The notes beneath the pieces are model-generated. The model worked only from the letters and a program-made list of their open reading frames with translations. It did not search any database and was not told the origin of the DNA. Shown here one piece after another: positions 37,880 to 45,888 of a DNA stretch of 64,000 nt. The stretch is from Microbulbifer sp. HZ11. Lineage in GTDB: Bacteria; Pseudomonadota; Gammaproteobacteria; Pseudomonadales; Cellvibrionaceae. Where the stretch lies: positions 1,736,001 through 1,800,000 of the forward strand of contig NZ_JELR01000001.1 in NCBI RefSeq assembly GCF_000708675.1, written 5' to 3'. The number at the start of each line of letters is the position of its first letter. Within the stretch, counting starts at the first letter, position 1. A program made the position numbers and the translations under genes.

Positions 37880-37895
37880 TGGCATTGAGTTTGCT
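37880..37895 (+). promoter_or_regulatory. Candidate sigma-54 (-24/-12) promoter of the FNT-kinase-cynS operon
   Basis: TGGCATTGAGTTTGCT fits TGGCAyr-N4-TTGCW with invariant GG (37881-37882) and GC (37893-37894) at exactly ten bases spacing. Transcription should start near 37906, giving a leader of about 187 bases to the ATG at 38093. Confidence 0.65.
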
Positions 37896-37901
37896 ACATA
37901 T

Positions 37902-37939
37902 AACCCGTGCGAGCAGGTGCAATGCTGCACTCACGGGTT
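37902..37939 (+). other. Upstream leader hairpin, possible ANTAR target region
   Basis: AACCCGTG (37902-37909) pairs with CACGGGTT (37932-37939). Inside, GCAG/CTGC or GTGCA/TGCAC can pair. If transcription starts near 37906 only the inner four pairs of the outer stem remain. I could not identify two clean hexaloops with A1 and G4, the ANTAR consensus. Confidence 0.4.
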
Positions 37940-37970
37940 TACCCGAACAATCAGAACACTCTGGATAAAG

Positions 37971-38018
37971 GCGTCCACCACTTTCCGATGCGTATCGGTC
38001 TGTGTGGGCGCTTTTTTT
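37971..38018 (+). terminator. Intrinsic leader terminator upstream of the FNT gene
   Basis: GCGTCCAC (37971-37978) pairs with GTGGGCGC (38004-38011, one G.U), with an inner CCGAT/ATCGG stem (37985-37989, 37994-37998), followed at once by seven T (38012-38018). It is 74 bases before the channel start codon, so it would block the operon unless an antiterminator acts. Confidence 0.82.
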
Positions 38019-38092
38019 GTGCCCAAAATCCGCCGGCCCGCGGAAGACCGCAGAAATGGTTTAGCCTCCAGCACTTAATAAAGGAAACGATT

Positions 38093-38941
38093 ATGGCTTA
38101 TCTCGCTCCTACCGAATTTGTGACCAAAATGGTCGATGCCGGGGAATCGAAAATATACATGTCCACGCGGGACACCCTGGTGCGCGCCTATATGGCCGGC
38201 GCCATTCTCGCGCTGGCCGCGGTGTTTGCGGTAACCGTCGGCACCATGACCGGCTCCCATCTGATCGGTTCGATCCTGTTCCCGGTGGGCTTCTGCATGC
38301 TTTACCTGATGGGGTTTGACCTGCTGACCGGTGTATTCGTGCTGGCGCCGCTGGCCTGGCTGGACCGTCGACCGGGAGTGACCTGGGGCGGGATCCTGCG
38401 GAACTGGGGGCTGGTCTTCCTGGGCAATTTTGCCGGCGCCCTCACCGTCGCGGTCATGATGGCGTTTGTCTTCACGATGGGCTTCAACACCGAACCCGGT
38501 GCGGTGGGTGCCAAGCTTTCCTCAATCGGTGAAGCGCGCACTCTGGGTTACGCGGAGTACGGTGCCGCCGGTTGGTTTACTATTTTTATCCGCGGCATGC
38601 TGTGCAACTGGATGGTTTCCATGGGTGTAGTGGGCGCAATGATTTCCACCAATGTGAGCGGCAAGGTGATCGCCATGTGGATGCCCATCATGCTGTTCTT
38701 CTTTATGGCGTTCGAGCACTCGGTGGTAAACATGTTCCTGTTCCCCACTGCGATCATGATGGGTGGTGACTTCTCGGTGATGGATTACCTGATCTGGAAT
38801 GAGATTCCCACCGCACTGGGTAACCTGGTTGGCGGTCTGGCCTTTACTGGCCTGACGCTCTACAGCACCCACTACAAAACGGCACCCAAGCGTCAGCTGA
38901 AAACGGAAAACGGCGCTGCCGGTAAAGAGGCTCTGGCCTGA
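38093..38941 (+). CDS. Formate/nitrite transporter (FNT) family channel
   Basis: 282 residues with six membrane helices and the FNT features: MGSHLIGSILFPVGFCMLYLMG-type second helix, LLCNWMVS-like and the conserved His in FEHSVVNMFLFP. Family members (FocA, NirC) pass small monovalent anions. In this operon with cyanase, and under NasR/NtrC-type control, nitrite or cyanate are the likely substrates; that is an inference. AAGGA stands eight bases before the ATG. A hairpin follows the stop. Confidence 0.9.
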   Translation: MAYLAPTEFVTKMVDAGESKIYMSTRDTLVRAYMAGAILALAAVFAVTVGTMTGSHLIGSILFPVGFCMLYLMGFDLLTGVFVLAPLAWLDRRPGVTWGGILRNWGLVFLGNFAGALTVAVMMAFVFTMGFNTEPGAVGAKLSSIGEARTLGYAEYGAAGWFTIFIRGMLCNWMVSMGVVGAMISTNVSGKVIAMWMPIMLFFFMAFEHSVVNMFLFPTAIMMGGDFSVMDYLIWNEIPTALGNLVGGLAFTGLTLYSTHYKTAPKRQLKTENGAAGKEALA

Positions 38942-38950
38942 TCGCAATAC

Positions 38951-38976
38951 AGCCCCGCACTCCGCGGGGCTATTTT
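38951..38976 (+). terminator. Hairpin with short T-run between FNT and kinase genes
   Basis: A perfect 8-bp stem AGCCCCGC/GCGGGGCT (38951-38958, 38964-38971), five-base loop, then ATTTTTATG, where the ATG is the kinase start. It probably reduces read-through and replaces the ribosome-binding site of the next gene. Confidence 0.7.
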
Positions 38977-38977
38977 T

Positions 38978-40732
38978 ATGGCTGTTTCTATGACGGGCTC
39001 CATAAATAGTTCCCTCACCCTGGAGGCGGGCCAGCACAGTAGCGCCGGCCTAAAACCGGAAAACCAGGACAGTTGCGGCGCCTTTTTGCCGGCGGAACCG
39101 CAGCTGGCCATCAAGGGCGCCGCCTTTGCCATTGCCGATGGCATCAGCTCCAGTACGGTCAGTGCTGTGGCCAGTGAAACGGCAGTGAAAAGTTTTCTCG
39201 ACGACTACTACTGCACGTCCGACGGCTGGAGTGTACAGAACGCTGCCGAACAGGTGATCAAGGCCACCAACGCCTGGCTATTCGAGCAGACCCGCCAGAG
39301 CCCGTACCGCTTCGATAAAGACAAGGGCTACGTATGTACCTTCAGCGCGGCCGTTTTCCGAGGTAGCGAGGCGCACCTGTTTCACCTCGGAGACTCCCGT
39401 ATCTACCGCCTGCGCGGTGACTCTCTGGAACAACTCACCCACGACCACCGTCTGTGGCAAGGGGAGCACCACAGTTATCTGAGTCGCGCGCTGGGCGCGG
39501 ACGCACAAACAGAAATTGATTACCGACGACTTTCCCTGCAGGCCGGCGATCTGTTTATTCTGAGTACCGATGGGGTGCACGATTCCCTGTCGCAACGCAC
39601 GCTGATTGAGCACCTGCAACAGGAAAGCGCGTGTCTCGATCGCGCAGCAAAAAACCTGGTGGCCGCGGCACTGGCCAACGGCAGTAGCGACAACCTTACG
39701 GTGCAACTGGTGCGAGTGGACAAACTCCCCCACACAACCCCGGCACTGATCGACCAGGCCGGCAAATTGCCATTGCCCCCCATTCTCAAATCCGGCGACA
39801 GCTTCGACGGCTTCACCATCGAGCGGGATATTCACGCGAGCCACCGCAGCCATGTCTATCTGGCTACCGACCTGGCTACTGGTAACCGGGTAATCCTCAA
39901 GGCGCCCTCCGTCGACCAGAGTGAAGATCCCGCACATCTGGAGCGGCTGTTGATGGAGGAATGGCTGGCGCGACGGGTGGACAGCGTCCATGTGGTGCGG
40001 GCAGCGGCAACCCATCGCCCGCGCAATTTTCTCTACACCACGCTGGAAGTGGTGGAGGGGCGGACATTGCGCCAGTGGATGACCGACAACCCCGCGCCGA
40101 GCGTGGAAACCGTACGCGGCATCGTCGAGCAAATCGCGCGCGGGCTGCAGGCCCTGCATCGCGCCGAAATACTGCACCAGGATCTGCGCCCGGAAAATAT
40201 CATGATCAGCGATGCGGGTACCGTTACGCTGATTGATCTGGGCTCGGCGAAAGTGGCGGGGATTGCGGAAACCGCACAGGAAAATGGCCAATTGATCCTG
40301 GGCACCGCCCTGTACAGCGCACCGGAATATTTTCTCGGCGACGGCGGCACGCCACGCTCGGATCTGTTTTCCCTGGCGGTTCTCACCTACCACCTGCTTT
40401 CCGGCGAATTTCCCTACGGCACACAGGTCCCGCGCAGCAATACGGTAGCGGCGCAACACAAGTTGCGCTATCGCAGTGTATTGAGCGAGTCCCGTGCAAT
40501 TCCCGCGTGGATTGATGCCACTCTGAAAAAAGCGCTACAACCCAATCCACTGCGCCGCCACGAGGCGCTGTCGGAATTTATTTTTGAGCTGCGCCATCCC
40601 AACCCGGATTACGTAAACAGTACCCGGCCGCCACTGATGGAGCGCTACCCGGTGCGTTTCTGGCAGTCGGTGAGCGGTGTTCTACTGCTTGTTATTTTTT
40701 ATCTATTGAGCCTGATTTCCCAGGCAACCTGA
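38978..40732 (+). CDS. Fused PP2C phosphatase / Ser-Thr protein kinase with C-terminal membrane anchor
   Basis: 584 residues. PP2C-type phosphatase, about 15-250: metal-binding Asp54 in ADGISS, GDSR (about 138-141), STDGVHD (about 196-202) and SSDN. Protein kinase, about 275-535: Lys308 in RVILK, HQDLRPEN (Asp402) for HRD, and DLG (Asp420) for DFG; the Gly-rich loop is degenerate. A final membrane helix spans about 563-582. Kinase genes occur in nas clusters (for example in Pseudomonas), so a role in setting nitrogen assimilation is plausible. The start lacks a ribosome-binding site because a hairpin occupies it; the ATG at 38990 is an alternative. Confidence 0.88.
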   Translation: MAVSMTGSINSSLTLEAGQHSSAGLKPENQDSCGAFLPAEPQLAIKGAAFAIADGISSSTVSAVASETAVKSFLDDYYCTSDGWSVQNAAEQVIKATNAWLFEQTRQSPYRFDKDKGYVCTFSAAVFRGSEAHLFHLGDSRIYRLRGDSLEQLTHDHRLWQGEHHSYLSRALGADAQTEIDYRRLSLQAGDLFILSTDGVHDSLSQRTLIEHLQQESACLDRAAKNLVAAALANGSSDNLTVQLVRVDKLPHTTPALIDQAGKLPLPPILKSGDSFDGFTIERDIHASHRSHVYLATDLATGNRVILKAPSVDQSEDPAHLERLLMEEWLARRVDSVHVVRAAATHRPRNFLYTTLEVVEGRTLRQWMTDNPAPSVETVRGIVEQIARGLQALHRAEILHQDLRPENIMISDAGTVTLIDLGSAKVAGIAETAQENGQLILGTALYSAPEYFLGDGGTPRSDLFSLAVLTYHLLSGEFPYGTQVPRSNTVAAQHKLRYRSVLSESRAIPAWIDATLKKALQPNPLRRHEALSEFIFELRHPNPDYVNSTRPPLMERYPVRFWQSVSGVLLLVIFYLLSLISQAT

Positions 40733-40771
40733 TTATCAAATCGACCCAACCATCGCAAATGGAGAGCAAAC

Positions 40772-41221
40772 ATGATCAGCAACCGCCAACAGGTTACCGA
40801 CCTCATTCTGGTCGCCAAGGTACAGAAAGATTTGAAATGGACGCAGGTGGCGGATGCCATCGGCCAATCGAAGGAGTGGACCACCGCGGCCTGTCTTGGC
40901 CAGATGACGTTTACCAAACAGCAGGCGGCCGTAGTCGGCGAACTGTTTGACCTCAGCGATGAGGCGGTGGCCTGGCTGCAGATTGCCCCTTACAAGGGCT
41001 CCCTGCCCACTGCGGTGCCGACAGATCCACTGATTTACCGCCTGTACGAACTGGTAAGTGTGTATGGCACCACCATCAAGGAGCTGATCCACGAGGAGTT
41101 CGGTGATGGCATCATGAGCGCCATCGACTTTTCCATGGATATTCAGCGGGAAGAAGACCCGAAGGGCGATCGGGTGAATATGGTGATGTCCGGCAAGTTC
41201 CTGCCCTACAAGACCTACTGA
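40772..41221 (+). CDS. cynS: Cyanase (cyanate hydratase)
   Basis: 149 residues, family length 147-156. The N-terminal helical domain and the C-terminal catalytic part are complete; the catalytic triad of E. coli CynS (Arg96, Glu99, Ser122) corresponds to Arg90, Glu93 and Ser116 here (PLIYRLYE and GIMSAIDF). It converts cyanate and bicarbonate to ammonia and CO2, giving usable nitrogen and detoxifying cyanate. GGAGAG lies before the ATG, 39 bases after the kinase gene, so it is the third gene of the operon. Confidence 0.96.
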   Translation: MISNRQQVTDLILVAKVQKDLKWTQVADAIGQSKEWTTAACLGQMTFTKQQAAVVGELFDLSDEAVAWLQIAPYKGSLPTAVPTDPLIYRLYELVSVYGTTIKELIHEEFGDGIMSAIDFSMDIQREEDPKGDRVNMVMSGKFLPYKTY

Positions 41222-41352
41222 TTTACTCTGCCTGAATCACTACGCTGGCGGGAACAGTCTCGCCGGCGTAATCCCGGTGCAACCTTCTACTGCCAGACTC
41301 GTTACAATAGCGGTTCCGATCCCATTTTTTGCGAGCCCAAGCGATCAGCGCC

Positions 41353-42264
41353 ATGAGTTTGAGCACACTTTCCTCCCCTTCTCATTCAGAAAGCGACGTT
41401 GTTGCGGATTCGCCGTTACCGAGCACGGAGGCGGCGGAGCAGCTGGCGGCGTTTATTCGTCGCTATCCGCGATTGACGGTGCTGACCGGTGCCGGGGTGA
41501 GTACGGATTCCGGCATTCCCGACTACCGCGACCGCAACGGCCAGTGGAAGCGCAAGCCGCCGGTGGATCATCGCGAGTTCATGAAGTGTGCGGCGACAAG
41601 ACAGCGCTACTGGGGACGGGCGTTGATCGGCTGGCCGGTAATCCGCAATTCTGCGCCGAACCCGGCGCATTTTCATCTGGCGGAGCTGGAGCGGCGCGGG
41701 CATATCAACCTGTTGATTACCCAGAATGTGGATCGGCTGCACCAGCGGGCAGGCAGTGAGCGGGTGATGGATTTGCACGGGCGGGCGGATGAGATTCGCT
41801 GTATGAGCTGCGACTACCGGGCGGTTCGGCAGCTGGTGCACGATCGGAGTTACGCGCTGAACCCTACCTTCCGCCATTACACGGCGGAGGTGGCGCCGGA
41901 TGGGGATGCGGATCTGGAGGTAGATTTTTCCAGCTTTCAGGTGGCGGATTGTCCGGACTGTGCGGGGATTCTGAAGCCGGATGTGGTGTTCTTTGGGGAT
42001 AATGTGCCGCGGGAGCGGGTGCAGTTGGCGATGGATACGTTGCGGGAGAGTGATGCTCTGCTGGTGGTGGGTTCTTCGTTGATGGTGTATTCGGGGTTTC
42101 GTTTCTGTCGCTATGCGAAGGAATGGGGCAAGCCGATGGCGGCGCTTAACCTGGGAAAGACCCGGGCTGACGATTTGATTGATCTGAAATTGAATGCGGG
42201 GATTGGGGAAACCCTCGCGGAAACCCTATCGCTCCTCCAAGGTCCCGTCCCCTTCGTAAGGTGA
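41353..42264 (+). CDS. Sirtuin (NAD-dependent protein deacylase)
   Basis: 303 residues. Rossmann motif [16 protein letters not shown] (residues 45-60), TQNVDRLH (123-130), catalytic His142 in DLHG, and a zinc site with Cys150/Cys153 and CPDC further on. It is a class II-like sirtuin (SIRT4 type) rather than CobB, judged by the [16 protein letters not shown] wording. Target proteins are unknown. The start is the ATG at 41353; an upstream in-frame TTG is not supported. It is followed by a palindromic repeat. Confidence 0.9.
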   Translation: MSLSTLSSPSHSESDVVADSPLPSTEAAEQLAAFIRRYPRLTVLTGAGVSTDSGIPDYRDRNGQWKRKPPVDHREFMKCAATRQRYWGRALIGWPVIRNSAPNPAHFHLAELERRGHINLLITQNVDRLHQRAGSERVMDLHGRADEIRCMSCDYRAVRQLVHDRSYALNPTFRHYTAEVAPDGDADLEVDFSSFQVADCPDCAGILKPDVVFFGDNVPRERVQLAMDTLRESDALLVVGSSLMVYSGFRFCRYAKEWGKPMAALNLGKTRADDLIDLKLNAGIGETLAETLSLLQGPVPFVR

Positions 42265-42282
42265 TTTTGTGGTGGCCGGTCA

Positions 42283-42376
42283 CTGGGCCGGGTATTTCAA
42301 AACCGCTGTGAATACATCCCTGTACGCTCTGTCGGAAACATCCCTGTTTCCGACAGTTTTGAAATACCCGGCCCAG
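42283..42376. repeat. Palindromic intergenic element, copy B (cruciform-type)
   Basis: A perfect 21-bp inverted repeat (42283-42303 with 42356-42376) encloses TACA-TCCC-TGTA (42313-42324) and an 11-bp hairpin (42330-42340 with 42345-42355, loop TCCC). The core matches copy A at 2871-2974 while paired bases differ. It lies between the converging sirtuin and yghU-like genes and could also end transcription of both, but no T-run is present. Confidence 0.85.
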
Positions 42377-42407
42377 CGCCCGACCTTCTCGTCGGGCTCC
42401 ACAATTC

Positions 42408-43286
42408 TTAATCGCCGCTAGGGTCCCCAATTTTATCCTGCGTACGCAATTCAAAATCACTGGCATCGTGCCGCTCATGCAACTGCTCTGAAGGCTCGCC
42501 CCAGGTGCGGTTGACCATACTTCCGCGCTTCACTGCCGGGCGCTCGCCAATCTCGTCTACCCAGCGGTTTACATTTTTGTACGTGTGGGCTTCGAGGAAT
42601 TCCGCAGCATCGTAGGCTTTGTTTTTTACCACCGCGCCATACCAGGGCCAGATGGCCATGTCGGCGATGGTGTATTCCTTGCCGGCGATAAATTCGTGTT
42701 CGGCGAGCTGGCGGTCGAGGACATCGAGCTGGCGTTTGACTTCCATGGTGTAGCGGTTGATGGGGTATTCGTATTTTTCCGGGGCGTAGGCGTAGAAGTG
42801 ACCGAAGCCGCCGCCGAGGAAGGGGGCGGCGCCCATTTGCCAGAAGAGCCAGTTGAGGGTTTCGGTGCGCTGCTCGGGGGTATGCGGGAGGAAGGCGCCG
42901 AATTTTTCTGCGAGGTACAGCAGTATGGAGCCGGATTCGAATACTCGAATGGGCGGGGTGGTGCTGTGGTCGACGAGGGCGGGGATTTTGGAGTTGGGGT
43001 TGATGTCGACGAAGCCACTGCTGAACTGGTCGCCTTCGGTGATGCGGATCAGGTGGGCGTCGTACTCGGCGCCGTCATGGCCCAGCGCCAGCAGCTCTTC
43101 GAGCATGATGGTGGCTTTGACGCCGTTGGGTGTGGCGAGGGAGTAGAGCTGCATGGGGTGTTTGCCCACGGGCAGATCTTTGTCATGGGTGGCGCCGGCG
43201 ATGGGGCGGTTGATGTTGGCGAACTGGCCGCCGCTTTCGGAATCCCATTTCCACACTTTGGGCGGGGTGTAGCTTGCGTCCGACAT
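42408..43286 (-). CDS. yghU: YghU-like glutathione S-transferase family disulfide oxidoreductase
   Basis: 292 residues. Thioredoxin-like N-terminal domain (residues about 45-130, with TPNGVKATIMLEELL and NPNSKIPALVD, FESGSILLYLAEKFG) and a helical C-terminal domain (GGGFGHFYAYAPEKYEYPINRY, then IADMAIWPWYG). E. coli YghU binds two glutathiones and reduces disulfides. GAGGAG lies before the ATG at 43286. Length and order are family-typical. Confidence 0.9.
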   Translation of the reverse strand: MSDASYTPPKVWKWDSESGGQFANINRPIAGATHDKDLPVGKHPMQLYSLATPNGVKATIMLEELLALGHDGAEYDAHLIRITEGDQFSSGFVDINPNSKIPALVDHSTTPPIRVFESGSILLYLAEKFGAFLPHTPEQRTETLNWLFWQMGAAPFLGGGFGHFYAYAPEKYEYPINRYTMEVKRQLDVLDRQLAEHEFIAGKEYTIADMAIWPWYGAVVKNKAYDAAEFLEAHTYKNVNRWVDEIGERPAVKRGSMVNRTWGEPSEQLHERHDASDFELRTQDKIGDPSGD

Positions 43287-43343
43287 GATGACTCCTCTTC
43301 GCACTTTAATGGATGCGTAAGAGTAAGCCGGTGGCGGTGAAAT

Positions 43344-43916
43344 TCAAATGTCTGGCAGGTTTTCGATCACGGCCTGGTAGCTGTCGCTGGTTTCCAGCAA
43401 CTGGATAACCTGCGGCAGGGGTTCCACATAATTTTGCGGCAGATCTTGTTCACCGTCTTCCATCGGGGTATAGGCAAGGCGCTCCTGTGGTGGGATAAAT
43501 TCCGCAACGATTCCTGCCGCCGGTTTATTGCCGCGGGCGTCGATGCGGAACCAGCCATAACGCTCAAGGTAAATGCTGTTGAGGCCATGCAGGCAATAGC
43601 GGCCTGCCGCCTTATCCAGCAAGAGCCTCTGATAGCGGAAGCCCGCGGGAATCTGATTGGCCCGCAGCAGTGCGGCCAGCAGATGGCTTTTGGCAAAACA
43701 GAAGCCGGTGCCGGCGATCAACACATCAGACGCTTTGCAGGTGACCGGGTTCAGGGCGAAATCGCCGCTGTGGCGGATTTCATCGCGCACGAATTCAAAG
43801 GTATTGCGGGCGGTGCCAAATTTGGCTCCGGAACGGCATTTGAGATCGCTGGCGGCGTCGAGGATGTCCGGGTGCTGCCAGTCGATGATTGGAGTGGATT
43901 GTAGGTACGCTTGCAT
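43344..43916 (-). CDS. Transglutaminase-like cysteine protease-fold protein
   Basis: 190 residues with the triad of the transglutaminase superfamily: Cys73 in GTGFCFAKSHLLAALLRA, His110 in YCLHGLNSIYL and Asp126 in FRIDARGNK. Bacterial members are usually peptidases or amidases, rarely cross-linkers. There is no signal peptide, so it is probably cytoplasmic. The downstream gene on the same strand is yghU-like, 57 bases away, and a GNAT gene lies 27 bases upstream; no common pathway is evident. Confidence 0.87.
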   Translation of the reverse strand: MQAYLQSTPIIDWQHPDILDAASDLKCRSGAKFGTARNTFEFVRDEIRHSGDFALNPVTCKASDVLIAGTGFCFAKSHLLAALLRANQIPAGFRYQRLLLDKAAGRYCLHGLNSIYLERYGWFRIDARGNKPAAGIVAEFIPPQERLAYTPMEDGEQDLPQNYVEPLPQVIQLLETSDSYQAVIENLPDI

Positions 43917-43943
43917 GCTCGGGTCGTTAGTATGGAAGGCGGG

Positions 43944-44399
43944 TCAGAGGTCCAGACTCATATATATGCTATTTGGATCATCTGTATATGCGGCGAAGGG
44001 AGGACACTCTGTGAACCCATGACGCTGGTAAAGCCGGTGAGCAGGGTGAAAAAAGGTCATCGAGCCGGTTTCCAGGCTGAGTCGGGTATAGCCCCTGGCG
44101 CGAGATTCATCAATTATATGCGCCAGCATCGCGCTGCCAACCCCTTTTCCCCGAGCGGAGGCGCCGGTGCGCATGGATTTGATCTCACCGTGATCGGGTG
44201 CAAGCTCTTTGAGTGCCCCACACCCCAGCAGCTGGTCGCCGTCATAGAGTGTCCAAAAGGTAATATCCGGTTGGCGCAGGCCCTCGAGGCCCAGGGCGTG
44301 CACGCTCTCCGGAGGCGATGTGGCGCGCATATCATCGATATGTTCCTGTAGAAAGGCCGCGATGGTGGGGCCGCTGAGGTCGTCGGTCGCTATTTTCAT
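43944..44399 (-). CDS. GNAT-family N-acetyltransferase
   Basis: 151 residues. The acetyl-CoA-binding motif A is SARGKGVGSAMLAHIIDESRARGYTRLSLETG; the C-terminal PAHRLYQRHGFTEC segment is also typical. Substrate unknown; the closest subgroup by motif is small-molecule/YsnE-like. It is the first gene of a minus-strand group (GNAT, transglutaminase-like, yghU-like) and divergent from the rsx operon. Confidence 0.88.
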   Translation of the reverse strand: MKIATDDLSGPTIAAFLQEHIDDMRATSPPESVHALGLEGLRQPDITFWTLYDGDQLLGCGALKELAPDHGEIKSMRTGASARGKGVGSAMLAHIIDESRARGYTRLSLETGSMTFFHPAHRLYQRHGFTECPPFAAYTDDPNSIYMSLDL

Positions 44400-44691
44400 T
44401 GAACGTTCTTCTTTCGAGGTGCAGCCTGGCTGGAGCCTGCGGTCAGGTATACACGGGTTTCACAGGGCAGTAGCCACAGCGACGGGCCGGGCAAGTTGAA
44501 CGCCCCTACCCTCTCGCCCATAATACCGCCCCCTGATCAGGCAACACAGATTTGTGCTGAGACCGGCGGTGTCAGTAAGCGCCTGCAAACTTTGCGCCAG
44601 CACGGCAATTTCGACGCCAGCCCAGCACATCATTCCCGAGCCAGCCTGTTGCTCAAACCGCGGCCCGGCCAGTGGGCAGAATGGAATCTCT
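44400..44691. promoter_or_regulatory. Divergent region GNAT / rsxA
   Basis: 292 bases; no gene. The rsx promoter should be here, but I could not pick a confident -35/-10 pair. GGAATC before the ATG at 44692 is the rsxA ribosome-binding site. Confidence 0.4.
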
Positions 44692-45267
44692 ATGACCGAA
44701 TTTACCGTCATTCTTCTCAGCACCATCCTGGTGAACAACTACGTGCTGGTACAGTTCCTCGGCCTGTGCCCGTTTATGGGGGTATCCAACAAGCTGGAGA
44801 CTGCCATCGGCATGGCCGGCGCCACCACCTTTGTGCTGACCCTGGCAGCCATCTGCTCTTACCTGGTGAACACCTACTTACTCGAGCCCTTCGGCATGGA
44901 GTACCTGCGCACCATTTCCTTCATTCTGGTGATCGCGGTGGTGGTGCAATTCGCGCGCATGTTTATCGAGAAGACCAGCCCTCTACTGCACCGGGTGCTC
45001 GGGGTCTTCCTGCCGCTTATCACCACCAACTGCGCGGTGCTTGGGGTTGCGCTGCAAAATACCCTGAAGGCAAACAACTTCTTCCAGTCCACCCTCTACG
45101 GCTTTGGCGCCGCTGTGGGCTTCTCTCTGGTACTGATCCTGTTTTCGGCGATGCGCGAGCGCCTGGCCGTGGCGGACGTGCCCAGGCCTTTCAAGGGCGC
45201 GGCTATTGGCATGATGACCGCAGGGTTGATGTCCCTGGCCTTTATGGGCTTTAGCGGGTTGGTATAA
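44692..45267 (+). CDS. rsxA: RsxA, membrane subunit of the Rnf/Rsx complex
   Basis: 191 residues, six membrane helices, with the typical [24 protein letters not shown] opening and the [10 protein letters not shown] motif. Rnf/Rsx complexes couple electron flow between ferredoxin and NAD(H) to ion movement; in E. coli Rsx also keeps SoxR reduced. It is the first gene of a six-gene operon (A, B, C, D, G, E) with very short or overlapping junctions. Confidence 0.96.
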   Translation: MTEFTVILLSTILVNNYVLVQFLGLCPFMGVSNKLETAIGMAGATTFVLTLAAICSYLVNTYLLEPFGMEYLRTISFILVIAVVVQFARMFIEKTSPLLHRVLGVFLPLITTNCAVLGVALQNTLKANNFFQSTLYGFGAAVGFSLVLILFSAMRERLAVADVPRPFKGAAIGMMTAGLMSLAFMGFSGLV

Positions 45268-45279
45268 GGAGGAGCGACG

Positions 45280-45888
45280 ATGGAATGGTTATCGGAAGTA
45301 TCCACGCCGCTGCTGATTCTCGGCGGTATGGCTCTCGTCTTCGGCGCCCTGCTGGGCTTTGCCGCAGTGCGCTTCAAGGTCGAGGGCGATCCCATTGTGG
45401 ATCAGATCGACGCCATACTTCCGCAGACCCAGTGTGGCCAGTGCGGCCACCCGGGCTGCCGCCCCTACGCCGAAGCCATCGCCAACGGCGAGGCCATCAA
45501 CAAGTGCCCTCCCGGCGGCCAGGCCACCATCAACGAACTGGCCAACCTGCTGGATGTCGAGCCGACACCCCTGGATGCCGAACACGGGGTGGAAGACGTC
45601 AAGAAGGTGGCATTTATTCGCGAGGCGGAATGTATCGGCTGCACCAAGTGCATCCAGGCCTGCCCGGTGGATGCCATTGTCGGCGCCGCCAAACAGATGC
45701 ACACGGTGATAGTGGACGAGTGCACCGGCTGTGACCTGTGCGTCGAGCCCTGCCCGGTGGACTGCATCGATATGGTTCCGCTGGAGACCAGCCTGCAACA
45801 GTGGCATCCGAACAAACCCAAAGACGGTATCCAATTGATCGCCAGTGACAGACCCGACCTGCACACCAACGACCGGAGTGCAGCATGA
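45280..45888 (+). CDS. rsxB: RsxB, iron-sulphur subunit of the Rnf/Rsx complex
   Basis: 202 residues. One membrane helix ([19 protein letters not shown]), then a 4Fe-4S site CGQCGHPGC..., and two ferredoxin clusters [12 protein letters not shown] and [12 protein letters not shown]. It relays electrons between RsxC and the membrane flavins. It follows rsxA by 12 bases with GGAGG in front and overlaps rsxC by ATGA. Confidence 0.96.
   Translation: MEWLSEVSTPLLILGGMALVFGALLGFAAVRFKVEGDPIVDQIDAILPQTQCGQCGHPGCRPYAEAIANGEAINKCPPGGQATINELANLLDVEPTPLDAEHGVEDVKKVAFIREAECIGCTKCIQACPVDAIVGAAKQMHTVIVDECTGCDLCVEPCPVDCIDMVPLETSLQQWHPNKPKDGIQLIASDRPDLHTNDRSAA

Larger units (their letters stand above)
37595..38092. 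promoter_or_regulatory. Divergent control region of nasR-like gene and FNT-kinase-cynS operon
   Basis: 498 bases without a supportable gene. From left to right: NtrC-type site (37761-37775), sigma-54 promoter (37880-37895), upstream hairpin (37902-37939), leader terminator (37971-38018), and AAGGA before the channel ATG at 38093. No clear promoter for the nasR-like gene itself was found. Confidence 0.7.
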
